Positions 1 through 8,748 of a stretch of 64,000 nucleotides of DNA are shown in pieces; position 1 is the first letter of the stretch, and every line of letters starts with the position of its first letter. Below the pieces are notes generated by a model that searched no databases, was not told the DNA's origin, and worked only from the letters and a program-made list of their open reading frames with translations. The position numbers were made by a program, and so were the translations under genes. This stretch comes from Croceivirga sp. (lineage in GTDB: Bacteria; Bacteroidota; Bacteroidia; Flavobacteriales; Flavobacteriaceae): NCBI GenBank assembly GCA_028284935.1, contig JANQQQ010000019.1, forward strand, positions 1 to 64,000. Direction: 5' to 3'.

Positions 1-1437
1 GGTTCCGGAAGCGTCCACTACATGTACGCCACCACCTGAAAGGGCAATGCCCAGATTGGCCCCGTTCACGGTGGGGATGTGCTGACCATCGGAAAGGTCG
101 GTGGATAAGGCCTCCACGCCTGCCACGACATGGTAGGTGAGTATTTTGACGAGCAGGTCGATTTCCTCCTGGGTATCGAAATCGGCAAGGCTGTTGTAGT
201 CATCGCCCAGAATGCCAAGCAATGCCACGAAGGCATCGTCGGTGGGCGCGAAGACGGTAAAAGGTCCTTCCCCGCTCAGGGTTTCCACAAGGCCTGCATT
301 GGCAGCGATAAGTGCGTCCACCAGGATGCTGAGGTCATCGGTCTCCACGGCCAGCTCCACAATGTTCTTCATCTCCAATGTCGCCAAAAAGTCAACGGCC
401 GTCTGTGGCAAGAGTACTTTATTGATCACGTGGGCCACACCATTGGTAGCTTCGATATCTGTATCAAGGATTGTAGCATTGGTTTCTGAGGCATCCCCAA
501 AGACAAAAGTGCCTTCGCTTTCTATAACATCAATGGCGTTGTCGGTTAGGGCCGTTCCAACTTCGCCAGCCGCTAAATCCGCTTCCAGTACTTTGGCAGG
601 AACAACGTGATACAATAGTATATCACGTAACAAGGCGATTTCTTCTTCAGTATCAAAATCATCCAAGGAATTAAAATCAGCGCCCAAAGCCATTAACAAG
701 CCCATGAAGGCTTCATCAGTCGGTGCGAAAACAGTAAAGGGTCCTTCACTTTTTAACGTATCCACCAAATCTGCCTTAATTACGGCTGCTTCAAGGGCGG
801 AAAGCGTTTCAGTCATAACGACAACATCCACTAAGTCTTGTGAAGGTGCCAATGCACTGAGGACAGCTTGTGGCAAGAGAACTTTGTCGACTACATGAAC
901 AATTCCATTGGAAGCATCCACATCTGGAATAATGACTTCTGCCTTTTCCGAGGTTTTATCTCCTATGAAAACTCCTCCTTCCAAGGAAACACTAACATTT
1001 TCGCCTTGAACGGTACCGATTTCCTGACCTTCGGTCAAATCACTCGAGGGAACGGCCGCACTGGCTACTACATGATATTGAAGAATTTGTGCGAGTAATG
1101 CCCTTTCTTCTTCCGTATCAAAATCGTCAAGCCTTTCAAATCCATCAAGACCCTCCAATAACGCTGTGAATGCAGCATTAGTAGGGGCAAATACCGTAAA
1201 GGGGCCTTCTCCTCTTAAGGTTCCTATCAAGTCAGAGTCATCATTTTCGTCAGCCTTGGCCAGAGCTTGAACTAACGTACTCAGTTGTTCATTTCCACTG
1301 GCTGCTTCAACAATGTTCAGCGATGTAATCTCATTCTCCAATGCGCGTGAACCATCGTCTTCATCATCACAAGCAACGGCAAAAAGCATTAAAAGGCATA
1401 ATGCAAAGTAATTTTTCATTTTCAGAAAGTGTTTCAT
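1..1437 (-). CDS. Multi-FAS1 (fasciclin) domain lipoprotein, 3' end cut by window edge
   Basis: Reading the minus strand from the ATG at 1437 gives an open frame of 479 codons that leaves the window still open. A second in-frame ATG lies at 1419. The N-terminus is a short hydrophobic stretch ending in LFAVAC followed by acidic residues, a lipobox with Cys about residue 21, so an exported lipoprotein is expected. At least three FAS1 domains follow; each carries the repeated signature GPFTVFAPT(N/D)xAF and a later YHVV block, near residues 75-110, 215-250 and 380-415. FAS1 domains are adhesion or ligand-binding folds at the cell surface. The three copies resemble each other strongly (for example GEGPFTVFAPT twice), which suggests internal duplication. 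The ligand is unknown. The gene has no partner on its strand within the window. Confidence 0.93.
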   Translation of the reverse strand, partial: MKHFLKMKNYFALCLLMLFAVACDDEDDGSRALENEITSLNIVEAASGNEQLSTLVQALAKADENDDSDLIGTLRGEGPFTVFAPTNAAFTALLEGLDGFERLDDFDTEEERALLAQILQYHVVASAAVPSSDLTEGQEIGTVQGENVSVSLEGGVFIGDKTSEKAEVIIPDVDASNGIVHVVDKVLLPQAVLSALAPSQDLVDVVVMTETLSALEAAVIKADLVDTLKSEGPFTVFAPTDEAFMGLLMALGADFNSLDDFDTEEEIALLRDILLYHVVPAKVLEADLAAGEVGTALTDNAIDVIESEGTFVFGDASETNATILDTDIEATNGVAHVINKVLLPQTAVDFLATLEMKNIVELAVETDDLSILVDALIAANAGLVETLSGEGPFTVFAPTDDAFVALLGILGDDYNSLADFDTQEEIDLLVKILTYHVVAGVEALSTDLSDGQHIPTVNGANLGIALSGGGVHVVDASGT

Positions 1438-1806
1438 AATCAGTTGTTTTCGTGTAATTGTTTAATTTTTCGTGTTTTTAGGTCTACAGAACAAGTGGGG
1501 TGTCACACATTCATAGAAATGAAAAAATTTAAATAAATCATGCTCTTTTCCATGTAATGAGTAATTCTTTAAGAAAAACCACATTGTTTTGTGAAACATC
1601 GAAAAGATTAAACAAAATTATAAAGGTTGCTTTTGTTTCATCTTTTTTTTGAAAAGTTTAACAAAAAGGGCTAAAAACCTATTTTGAAATTCCTTGTAAG
1701 GATTACAACGGCGCAATTCTGTACGATTTTTATTGCATACATCTGCAAGGGATTCCCCATATTAAAATTGAGGGTGCTTTGGGTATTTTGTATTTTTGCA
1801 CCGCAT
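1438..1806. other. Gene-free AT-rich stretch between FAS1 gene and mnmA
   Basis: No convincing coding frame is seen; an open frame continuous with mnmA begins at 1684 but encodes unconserved-looking residues and is best read as upstream DNA. The stretch is AT-rich and contains two similar motifs in direct orientation, GAAAAGATTAAACAAAA at 1601-1617 and GAAAAGTTTAACAAAA at 1651-1666, exactly 50 bases apart. Their complements read TTTTGTTTAA.. and TTTTGTTAAA.. toward the FAS1 gene, so they could be regulator sites for it. The mnmA promoter sits at the right end. Confidence 0.6.
1768..1798 (+). promoter_or_regulatory. Bacteroidota-type promoter of mnmA
   Basis: TTG at 1768-1770, 20 bases of spacer, then TATTTTTG at 1791-1798, matching the TTG...TAnnTTTG pattern of the Bacteroidota primary sigma factor. 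The ATG at 1807 lies 8 bases after the -7 element, so the transcript would be almost leaderless. This supports the start at 1807 rather than the longer upstream frame. Confidence 0.6.
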
Positions 1807-3009
1807 ATGAAAATGGGGAATAAAAAAGTTGTTGTTGGATTGTCAGGTGGGGTGGATTCCAGCGTTGCCGCATTTCTTCTTAAGGAGCAAGGTTATGAGG
1901 TCATAGGTCTTTTTATGAAGAATTGGCATGATGATTCCGTTACCATTTCGGATGAATGCCCTTGGTTGGAAGACAGCAACGATGCTCTCATCGTAGCGGA
2001 AAAATTAGGAATTCCTTTTCAAACCGTGGATTTGAGCAGGGAATATAAAGAACGTATCGTTGATTATATGTTTCATGAATATGAAAAGGGAAGGACGCCA
2101 AATCCAGATGTTCTTTGTAATCGTGAAATCAAGTTTGATGTTTTTCTAAAAATTGCCCTGGATTTAGGCGCGGACTATGTGGCTACGGGCCACTATTGTC
2201 GAAAGGGGGTTATCGCTGATGCAGATGGAACTGAAATCTTCCAATTGTTGGCTGGTCGGGATGGGAATAAAGATCAGTCCTATTTCTTATGCCAATTGTC
2301 ACAGGAACAATTGGCAAAAACCTTGTTTCCCGTCGGAGAATTGACAAAACCGGAGGTCCGCGAGATAGCTGCTGAAAATAATTTGGTGACCGCCGATAAA
2401 AAGGATTCGCAAGGACTATGTTTTATAGGAAAAGTTCGATTACCTGATTTTCTACAACAGAGATTAAAACCGAAGAAAGGGGTTATTGTGGAGGTTCCAA
2501 AAGATTCAAGGCACTATATTCATGGAGAAGCAAACTTTGACCGCAAAATAGAAGAGTTGGCCTATTTCTCTGAGAAACCGGAATATACCTTGAAAGATGG
2601 AAAAGTGGTTGGGGAACATTCTGGAGCACATTATTTCACTACCGGGCAGCGAAAAGGACTTGACGTAGGTGGAACCAAGGAGCCCCTCTTTGTTTTGGAT
2701 ACGGATGTGGATGCCAATGTCATTTATACGGGACAGGGTAAAGACCATCCAGGACTGCTCCGTCGAACGCTCTTTGTAAAAGAAGAGGAACTGCACTGGG
2801 TAAGGAACGATTTGACTTTAGAGATTGATGAATGCATGATCGTTTCCGCCAGAATTCGCTACCGTCAGCCCTTGCAAGAAGCCATGCTTTATCGAGTGGA
2901 GGGAGGGATGTATGTGGACTTTGAAGAAAAGCAATCTGCCATAACGGAAGGCCAGTTCGTTGCTTGGTATCAAGGAGATGAATTATTGGGGTCTGGCGTA
3001 ATTTCGTAA
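1807..3009 (+). CDS. mnmA: tRNA-specific 2-thiouridylase MnmA
   Basis: Cytosolic ATP-dependent enzyme that inserts sulfur at position 2 of U34 in tRNAs for Lys, Glu and Gln. The PP-loop ATP-binding motif SGGVDSS is right at the N-terminus. The acceptor-tRNA and catalytic region follows with [12 protein letters not shown], and ATGHYCR; a second conserved Cys lies in DSQGLCFIG. The C-terminal half holds the beta-barrel domain. Length is about 400 residues, normal for the slightly longer flavobacterial form that carries an acidic insert after the N-terminal loop ([19 protein letters not shown]). I chose ATG 1807 because the PP-loop should lie within the first residues and because the -7 promoter element ends at 1798; the open frame extends upstream to 1684 without support. 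A GTG-started flavoprotein gene follows after 4 bases. Confidence 0.97.
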   Translation: MKMGNKKVVVGLSGGVDSSVAAFLLKEQGYEVIGLFMKNWHDDSVTISDECPWLEDSNDALIVAEKLGIPFQTVDLSREYKERIVDYMFHEYEKGRTPNPDVLCNREIKFDVFLKIALDLGADYVATGHYCRKGVIADADGTEIFQLLAGRDGNKDQSYFLCQLSQEQLAKTLFPVGELTKPEVREIAAENNLVTADKKDSQGLCFIGKVRLPDFLQQRLKPKKGVIVEVPKDSRHYIHGEANFDRKIEELAYFSEKPEYTLKDGKVVGEHSGAHYFTTGQRKGLDVGGTKEPLFVLDTDVDANVIYTGQGKDHPGLLRRTLFVKEEELHWVRNDLTLEIDECMIVSARIRYRQPLQEAMLYRVEGGMYVDFEEKQSAITEGQFVAWYQGDELLGSGVIS

Positions 3010-3013
3010 TGCA

Positions 3014-3961
3014 GTGAAGAACAGAATTACCCAACTTTTTGGAATAGAATATCCTATAATTCAGGCCGGAATGGTGTGGGCCAGTGGTTGGCGCTTGGCT
3101 TCCGCGGTTTCCAATGCTGGTGGATTGGGCTTACTGGGTGCAGGAAGTATGTACCCAGAGGTCTTGCGCGAACATATTCAAAAGTGTAAGGAAGCCACGA
3201 ATAGGCCTTTTGGTGTCAATGTTCCTATGTTATATCCTGATTTACAAGAAATTATGGATATTATCATCAAAGAGGGTGTGAAGATTGTTTTTACTTCTGC
3301 GGGAAATCCAAAAACATGGACCTCCTTGTTAAAACAGCATGGTATTACCGTGGTACATGTGGTAAGTAGTGTCAAATTTGCCTTAAAAGCCCAAGCTGCC
3401 GGTGTCGATGCCGTGGTGGCCGAAGGTTTTGAGGCGGGGGGGCACAACGGTAGGGATGAAACGACCACCTTAGTATTGATTCCTGCAGTGAAAGAACAAC
3501 TTGAAATACCACTAATTGCTGCCGGCGGTATTGCCACAGGAGAGCAAATGTTAGCAGCGATGATTTTGGGAGCTGATGGGGTACAGGTCGGTAGTCGGTT
3601 CGTCGCCACTCCCGAAGCTTCTTCCCATGATTCTTTTAAGGAAGTGGTAGTAGGGGCCAAGGAAGGTGATACACAACTGACCTTAAAGGAATTGGCTCCA
3701 GTCCGTCTAATTAAAAATGAGTTTTACCATCAAGTGGTCCAAGCCTATCAAAAAGGGGCATCCCTGGAGGAACTCAAAGTCTTATTGGGAAGAGGCCGTG
3801 CCAAAAAGGGAATGTTTGAAGGTGACTTGATTGAGGGGGAACTCGAAATAGGTCAGGTATCTGCATTGATTCACGACATACAACCCGCTTCCATGGTCGT
3901 TCAAGAATTGATTACCGATTTTAAAAAGGCCAAAAGGAAAGTCGCTCAGTCAGAGTGGTGA
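3014..3961 (+). CDS. Nitronate monooxygenase family FMN oxidoreductase
   Basis: FMN-binding TIM-barrel protein of the 2-nitropropane dioxygenase/FabK superfamily, 315 residues. Visible family marks are the N-terminal IEYPIIQAGM with WASG, SNAGGLGLLG, the phosphate-binding blocks AEGFEAGGHNG and IAAGGIATGEQM, and ADGVQVGSRF. The start is GTG at 3014; the N-terminal KNRITQLFGIEYPIIQ block would be lost from the first downstream ATG (3071), so GTG is preferred. It lies 4 bases after the mnmA stop and is probably cotranscribed. Members oxidise nitronates or act as enoyl-ACP reductases; the exact substrate cannot be assigned from sequence. Confidence 0.9.
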   Translation: MKNRITQLFGIEYPIIQAGMVWASGWRLASAVSNAGGLGLLGAGSMYPEVLREHIQKCKEATNRPFGVNVPMLYPDLQEIMDIIIKEGVKIVFTSAGNPKTWTSLLKQHGITVVHVVSSVKFALKAQAAGVDAVVAEGFEAGGHNGRDETTTLVLIPAVKEQLEIPLIAAGGIATGEQMLAAMILGADGVQVGSRFVATPEASSHDSFKEVVVGAKEGDTQLTLKELAPVRLIKNEFYHQVVQAYQKGASLEELKVLLGRGRAKKGMFEGDLIEGELEIGQVSALIHDIQPASMVVQELITDFKKAKRKVAQSEW

Positions 3962-4014
3962 ACCATGAATAAGGGTATTTCATCGAAAAAAGGTATAAAG
4001 GAACCTTGCATCAT

Positions 4015-4022
4015 TATCTTTG
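4015..4022 (+). promoter_or_regulatory. -7 promoter element of the 4029 gene
   Basis: TATCTTTG matches TAnnTTTG. The ATG at 4029 is 6 bases downstream, so the message would start at or just before the start codon. Confidence 0.5.
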
Positions 4023-4028
4023 TTTTTG

Positions 4029-4499
4029 ATGAAAAAACTCCTCTATTTTCTTCTAACCCTTAGTATGATCCAAAATCTTTGGGGTCAAGTTGAAACGGAC
4101 AAAGCACTACATTTTTTGGGAGGGAATTTGTTTGGATTGGCGGGAGCAGGTATTGCCAAAAATGCTACCAATGGAAATCGTTGGTGGACCTTTGCAGGTG
4201 CGGTAGGAGGAAGTGCCCTAATAGGTTTGGGAAAAGAGGCCATAGATGCAGGCCAAAGCAATAATAGTTGGGACAATGAAGATGTATTGGCCACTATTTT
4301 AGGAGGCGTTACCGTAGGTATCACCATCGATATTTTTACCGACCATAAAAATAACAAGAAAACTCCCCAAGGAAGTCTGAGCAGCTATGGGAAAAAATTT
4401 CTAAAGAATGGGCAGTATACACGACTGGATAACCTAATTAACAGACAGGTGCCCCCTTCTTTACTGATGCTTTCACTTCCTTCAGATCTTTTAGAGTAA
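4029..4499 (+). CDS. Small exported protein, YfiM/DUF2279-like
   Basis: 156 residues beginning MKKLLYFLLTLS, a clear signal peptide with likely cleavage after NLWG before QVETD. The mature part opens with DKALHFLGG, then glycine/alanine-rich hydrophobic segments around residues 35-75 and 90-110. The DKALHF start and the two hydrophobic segments resemble the YfiM/DUF2279 family of periplasmic lipoproteins, but no lipobox is visible here. ATG 4029 is chosen over the TTG at 4020 because the TTG overlaps the -7 element. Its 3' end overlaps that of the convergent DUF58 gene by 9 bases. Function unknown; the family assignment is tentative. Confidence 0.7.
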   Translation: MKKLLYFLLTLSMIQNLWGQVETDKALHFLGGNLFGLAGAGIAKNATNGNRWWTFAGAVGGSALIGLGKEAIDAGQSNNSWDNEDVLATILGGVTVGITIDIFTDHKNNKKTPQGSLSSYGKKFLKNGQYTRLDNLINRQVPPSLLMLSLPSDLLE

Positions 4500-5822
4500 T
4501 CCCCTTGCCTTTATTTCCAAATACTTATTAATGGCATTGATGGTCAAGTGTTCAGGTTTGGTCAATATGGTCTGAATTCCATAATTGTTGAGTTCTTTCT
4601 GCATCAATTGCTTTTCCAACAGAAATTTTTCAGCAATGGTCTTGTGATAGATGGTTTGTAAATCTTCAGCATTTATGGTGACCAGTTGTTCCAGTTCGGT
4701 ATTTTCAAAAAAGATGACGACCAATAGATGCTGCTTGGCAATAGCCAATAAATAGGGTAACTGTCGTTTTAAGGCGATAATATGTTCAAAATTGGTGTAT
4801 AGTAGTAAAAGGCTTCTGTGGGTCACCTTTCTTTTTAGATGGGCATAGAGGTGACCATAATCGGACTCACTAAAATCCGTGTTGATGTTGTATAATGTTT
4901 CCAGAATGGTATTAAGGTGGGTAATTTTTTGATTGACTGGAACGAAATTCTCCACCTTTTTGGAAAAGGTCAACATACCTGTTTTATCATTTCGTTTTAA
5001 GGCAACGTTGGAAAAGGCCAAAGTGGAATTAATGGCATAATCTACCAGTTTTAATCCGTTAAAGGGCATTTTCATTACACGACCTGTATCAATTAGGGAA
5101 AAAATGGGCTGGGATTTTTCGTCCTGGTACTGATTCACCATTAATTGACTCTTTTTGGCACTGGCCTTCCAATTGATGGTCCTAAAATCATCGCCAGGAA
5201 CATATTCTTTTATTTGCTCAAATTCCTGGGTGTGGCCTATCCTTCTTATCTTTTTAAGGCCAATTTCCGTAAGACGATTGCTTATCGCCAAGAAATCGTA
5301 TTGTTGCATTTGAATAATGCTCGGATAAACGGGGGCCATTCGGTCTTTTTCAAACGTAAACCTCCGTTTGGCAATTTTTAAAGGGGATGAAGCATAAACA
5401 TTAAGGTTTCCAAAGATGTATTCTCCACGTTCCACTGGTCTAACGGCATATTGAAACGAATGGGAAATCCCTTTATGGGCAGCGGTTTTATGAAGGAAAT
5501 CCCTCTTCTGGAATTGTTCGGGAAGTTCATCAATCAGTTCAATTTCTGTTTTAAATGGATATTTGGTTGAAAACTGAACCTCTAAAGTGTTATAATCGCT
5601 ATTGGATAATTTGTGGGGCACTTCCCGATTGGCAATTATGGCTTTTTTGGTTCCGTAAAGCAGATTGAGGTCGGTAAAGAATAACGCCAACAGTACAAAG
5701 GTCAATATCCAACAAATGGGGTAAAGCCATTCCAGCCAATAGGAAAATACAAATCCCCCTGCAAGAATAGCGATGTATCGGAAAAAATGATTGTGTATGT
5801 ATAGTGATTTAAGGAACCGCAT
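4491..5822 (-). CDS. DUF58 domain protein (MoxR-associated)
   Basis: 443 residues. Two membrane segments lie in the first 55 residues (YIAILAGGFVFSYWLEW; WILTFVLLALFF), followed by a soluble part with the DUF58 core motif YVPGDDFRTINWKASAK near residue 205 and a vWA-like fold afterwards. DUF58 proteins almost always pair with MoxR AAA+ ATPases and are thought to be their membrane-tethered clients or adaptors. The ATG at 5822 shares one base with the TGA of the upstream moxR (TGATG), indicating translational coupling. It is the last gene of the six-gene unit that begins at 10577. Confidence 0.9.
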   Translation of the reverse strand: MRFLKSLYIHNHFFRYIAILAGGFVFSYWLEWLYPICWILTFVLLALFFTDLNLLYGTKKAIIANREVPHKLSNSDYNTLEVQFSTKYPFKTEIELIDELPEQFQKRDFLHKTAAHKGISHSFQYAVRPVERGEYIFGNLNVYASSPLKIAKRRFTFEKDRMAPVYPSIIQMQQYDFLAISNRLTEIGLKKIRRIGHTQEFEQIKEYVPGDDFRTINWKASAKKSQLMVNQYQDEKSQPIFSLIDTGRVMKMPFNGLKLVDYAINSTLAFSNVALKRNDKTGMLTFSKKVENFVPVNQKITHLNTILETLYNINTDFSESDYGHLYAHLKRKVTHRSLLLLYTNFEHIIALKRQLPYLLAIAKQHLLVVIFFENTELEQLVTINAEDLQTIYHKTIAEKFLLEKQLMQKELNNYGIQTILTKPEHLTINAINKYLEIKARGLL

Positions 5823-6808
5823 CAACGGGGTATTTCTACCGATTCTACAATCATTCCGATAACATTTTCCGTGGTCATGCCTTCCATTTCCCGTTCGGGG
5901 GTCAAAATAATCCTATGATTCAGGATAGGGGTCAGGGCTTTTTTCACATCTTCCGGAATAACAAAATCCCTACCCTGTATTGCTGCAAATGCCTTAGCGA
6001 CATGCATTGCGGCTATCGATGCCCTAGGGGAAGCTCCCAAATACAAATGGGGATGGTTGCGTGTTCGGGAAATGATTTCTGCAATGTACCTCACAATTTT
6101 TTCTTCAACCAGAACATTGTGCACATTGTTTTTAAACGCTTCCAAATTTTTTGGCAAAAGCACTGGGCTTACCAAATCTTCGGGTTTGTGGGATTTTCGG
6201 TCGTGATGGGTTTGGATGATTTGTACTTCCTCCGCTACAGAGGGGTAGTCCACCTTAATCTTGAACAAGAAACGGTCCAATTGGGCTTCTGGAAGTGCAT
6301 ATGTACCTTCTTGTTCTATTGGATTTTGTGTGGCTAAAACCATAAATGGTTGCGCCATCTTGTAGGTGGTTCCGTCAACTGTTGCTTGTCTTTCTTCCAT
6401 GGTTTCAAACAAAGCAGCTTGGGTTTTTGCGGGTGCCCGATTGATTTCATCAATTAAAATGATATTTGAAAAAATAGGACCTTTTTTAAACTGGAAATCG
6501 GATTCCTTAACGTTGAACACAGATGTTCCCAAAATATCGCTAGGCATTAAATCCGGGGTAAATTGAATGCGACTAAATCCTGTTTTCAAGGTTTTGGCAA
6601 AGAGTTTAGCGGTTATGGTCTTTGCTATGCCAGGAACACCTTCAATCAAAACATGGCCATCTACCAAGAGGGAAACTATGAGCAACTCCATCAAGTTGTG
6701 TTGGCCTATAATGACCTTTCCCAATTCGGATTTGATGGTATCGACCGATTCGTTCAGATCAATCAGTGGGATGCGACTATCAAAATTCAATTCTTCTTTA
6801 TTGTCCAT
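5822..6808 (-). CDS. MoxR family AAA+ ATPase
   Basis: AAA+ chaperone-like ATPase of the MoxR branch. Walker A is GVPGIAKT near residue 60, Walker B LIDEINRAPAKTQAALFE, sensor 1 ATQNPIEQEGTY, and sensor 2 GASPRAS. Start chosen at ATG 6808 (MDNKEEL); an in-frame codon at 6844 would extend the overlap with the preceding gene to 47 bases. As chosen, the start overlaps the end of the DUF4350 gene by 11 bases, and the stop shares a base with the DUF58 start. MoxR ATPases remodel or activate partner proteins with vWA-type domains; the neighbours DUF58, DUF4129 and DUF4350 are the usual set. The client is unknown. Confidence 0.95.
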   Translation of the reverse strand: MDNKEELNFDSRIPLIDLNESVDTIKSELGKVIIGQHNLMELLIVSLLVDGHVLIEGVPGIAKTITAKLFAKTLKTGFSRIQFTPDLMPSDILGTSVFNVKESDFQFKKGPIFSNIILIDEINRAPAKTQAALFETMEERQATVDGTTYKMAQPFMVLATQNPIEQEGTYALPEAQLDRFLFKIKVDYPSVAEEVQIIQTHHDRKSHKPEDLVSPVLLPKNLEAFKNNVHNVLVEEKIVRYIAEIISRTRNHPHLYLGASPRASIAAMHVAKAFAAIQGRDFVIPEDVKKALTPILNHRIILTPEREMEGMTTENVIGMIVESVEIPR

Positions 6809-8009
6809 CTGCTCGTTCTTTAAATTGTTGAATACGTTGTTCAAGGTTCAACAACTGTTCGTTGCTCACCTTTTGGGCCTTTTGTAGGTGGATTAGGGTT
6901 TTAAACAGTGTTTGTACCTCACCGACCGAATGGTTGCTTCTAAGGGCCAAGGCCTTATAAAATGGGGCGTCCAACTTCTCCGTTCCTAGGTAAAACCGTG
7001 TTCTTATATAGTCTAAAAAATAGTGGATTTTATGCTTGGCTATTTCCACCTGCCTATTGTTTTCAAAGTACATATTGGCAATGGTACGTGTAAAGGCCAT
7101 GGTCTGGTTCTTTAAGGGCGCAATCACCTTAATGGCACGTTGTTTCCGTTTGCCTTCAAAAGTAATATAGACCAAAGCCCCTATCAGCACCAAATAATAG
7201 GCCCATTTAAATTCTTTGGTGTTCAGAAAAAGGTACATGGGCGAAGTGTAAAACGTTTTCCCAGCCTTATGGTGGTTGTCCACAAGAACAGGAAGGTTCG
7301 GATCAATATAGCTGAGAAGTGCGGCGGTGTATTTGCTTTGGTTACCCTTAAGTACAAAATAGTTGGTAAAAGCTTCCGGAAAGGTGGAAAGTGTAATTTT
7401 TCCTTTACCATAGGGTTGCTGAACCATCGTCACTGCTGGCTGTTTTCCGGGCAAACTATCATTTTTAATGGATACGTTACCCAATACAACACTATTAAGG
7501 GTGTCCAGTGCACTAAAATAGGTGCTGTAATAATCTTTTTCAAAAGGAACGTCCTTGACCCTTAACCTCTCATTGACCAAGCTGTGCCGAAAAATGGGTT
7601 GAACGCTTTGGGAATCATACATGCTTGAGACTTCAAGCCCAAGTGTATCCAATAGTTGGTTTTCAAAGGACTCTGATGCCATAAACAGATGGTTCCCTTT
7701 TTCCACCCACCTTAGAACCTCCTGTAAATCGGTTTTCCCAAATGTAATGGAACCATTGACGAATAGGTAAGTACCGTTTAACGTATCGCTTTTGGATAGG
7801 AATTCATAAGGCGTACGAAATACGTGTTGCACCTTGGGCAAATAATTGGGCAACAAGTCATTGACCACTTTAGTCCCATATGGGATCTTATGGGTGGTGA
7901 CATATGAGGGAAACCAATTGATCTTTTTTGGTTTGTTGTACTCAAAGATCAAAAGCAGTATCAATGCCATTGCCCCAATAATGATATACGCCCTTCCTTT
8001 TTTAAGCAT
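6798..8009 (-). CDS. DUF4350 domain membrane protein
   Basis: 403 residues. One N-terminal membrane segment (IIIGAMALILLLIFEY), a GATase-like extracytoplasmic domain from about 40 to 250, a second membrane segment (YYLVLIGALVYITFEG) near 265-285, and a helical cytosolic tail ending in a coiled-coil-like stretch. The layout matches DUF4350 proteins that accompany MoxR/DUF58. I start at ATG 8009 (MLKKGRA), which overlaps the end of the DUF4129 gene by 8 bases in the form ATGCTTAA; a TTG at 8015 is the longer alternative. Role unknown. Confidence 0.82.
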   Translation of the reverse strand: MLKKGRAYIIIGAMALILLLIFEYNKPKKINWFPSYVTTHKIPYGTKVVNDLLPNYLPKVQHVFRTPYEFLSKSDTLNGTYLFVNGSITFGKTDLQEVLRWVEKGNHLFMASESFENQLLDTLGLEVSSMYDSQSVQPIFRHSLVNERLRVKDVPFEKDYYSTYFSALDTLNSVVLGNVSIKNDSLPGKQPAVTMVQQPYGKGKITLSTFPEAFTNYFVLKGNQSKYTAALLSYIDPNLPVLVDNHHKAGKTFYTSPMYLFLNTKEFKWAYYLVLIGALVYITFEGKRKQRAIKVIAPLKNQTMAFTRTIANMYFENNRQVEIAKHKIHYFLDYIRTRFYLGTEKLDAPFYKALALRSNHSVGEVQTLFKTLIHLQKAQKVSNEQLLNLEQRIQQFKERADGQ

Positions 8010-8748
8010 TGGCAACTATGGATTTTTTTAGTTGGTCAAAATTGGTCTTTGCCCTGTTGTACCCTTCACGATCTATGGCAAATTCTCCATACCAGATGTA
8101 GTCGTAAAGGAAGGTGACTTTTTGGAAAAGTGGTTTCAAAGTGGATGGAGCAAGTTCTTTAAGGTAATCTTCATTGGTCTTTTGCAATTCCCAGGCAATC
8201 AATTCCCTTTCCGTCAAAAGTTTTAATAGGTATAGATAATAGTAGCGAATGGACAAGCGGTAGTTGCTGTTATCAAGTGCCTGTTTTATTAACCCTTGAA
8301 TATCCTCCGTTTTTATAATACGTTCTTCTTCGGATAGTAACACCGACCCTTCATTGTTCTTGGCAAAGAGGATGTTCTTGGTGTTGGCCTTAATAAAAAA
8401 ACGGATAAGTAGAAAAAGAAGTAACCCCAATAAAACGTATGGAATATATTTTAAAAAAAATGCAATGTAAGAGGGTGCGGCATCCACCCCAAAAAGCCAT
8501 TCAAAGAATCGCCTAAGGATATTGTACAACCAATTTTTAACGTCTTCCCACCACGAATGATCAGACTTCTCTATTTCATAATTGAATTTTTTATCGGCCT
8601 TAAAAGGTGCTAAATCCGCCTCTGTAATTTCTACTACAGTGATTTCTTGGTCATCAAATTTTACAGCGGTACTGTCTTTTTGGGATATGACCCAAAATGG
8701 AATGAAAAGAAATAAGATTAAAAACCCGGTCTTGGTCATATTAGTCAT
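8002..8748 (-). CDS. DUF4129 domain membrane protein
   Basis: 248 residues. N-terminal signal-like hydrophobic stretch (FLILFLFIPFWVIS), an extracytoplasmic region with Trp-rich amphipathic segment (WWEDVKNWLYNILRRF), a membrane segment near 95-118 (YIPYVLLGLLLFLLIRFFI), and a cytosolic C-terminal helical domain with SNYRLSIRYYYLYLLK, typical of DUF4129. ATG 8748 overlaps the upstream gene by 8 bases (ATGACTAA). DUF4129 is found with MoxR/DUF58 or with transglutaminase-like proteins; here it belongs to the former group. Role unknown. Confidence 0.85.
   Translation of the reverse strand: MTNMTKTGFLILFLFIPFWVISQKDSTAVKFDDQEITVVEITEADLAPFKADKKFNYEIEKSDHSWWEDVKNWLYNILRRFFEWLFGVDAAPSYIAFFLKYIPYVLLGLLLFLLIRFFIKANTKNILFAKNNEGSVLLSEEERIIKTEDIQGLIKQALDNSNYRLSIRYYYLYLLKLLTERELIAWELQKTNEDYLKELAPSTLKPLFQKVTFLYDYIWYGEFAIDREGYNRAKTNFDQLKKSIVANA

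Noticed and set aside
130-1098. Plus-strand frames opposite the FAS1 gene
   Set aside because: The minus strand encodes a continuous multi-FAS1 protein; these frames are its shadows.
1684-1806. Upstream extension of mnmA by 41 codons
   Set aside because: It crosses the promoter and lacks the family's N-terminus; the PP-loop should be near residue 10.
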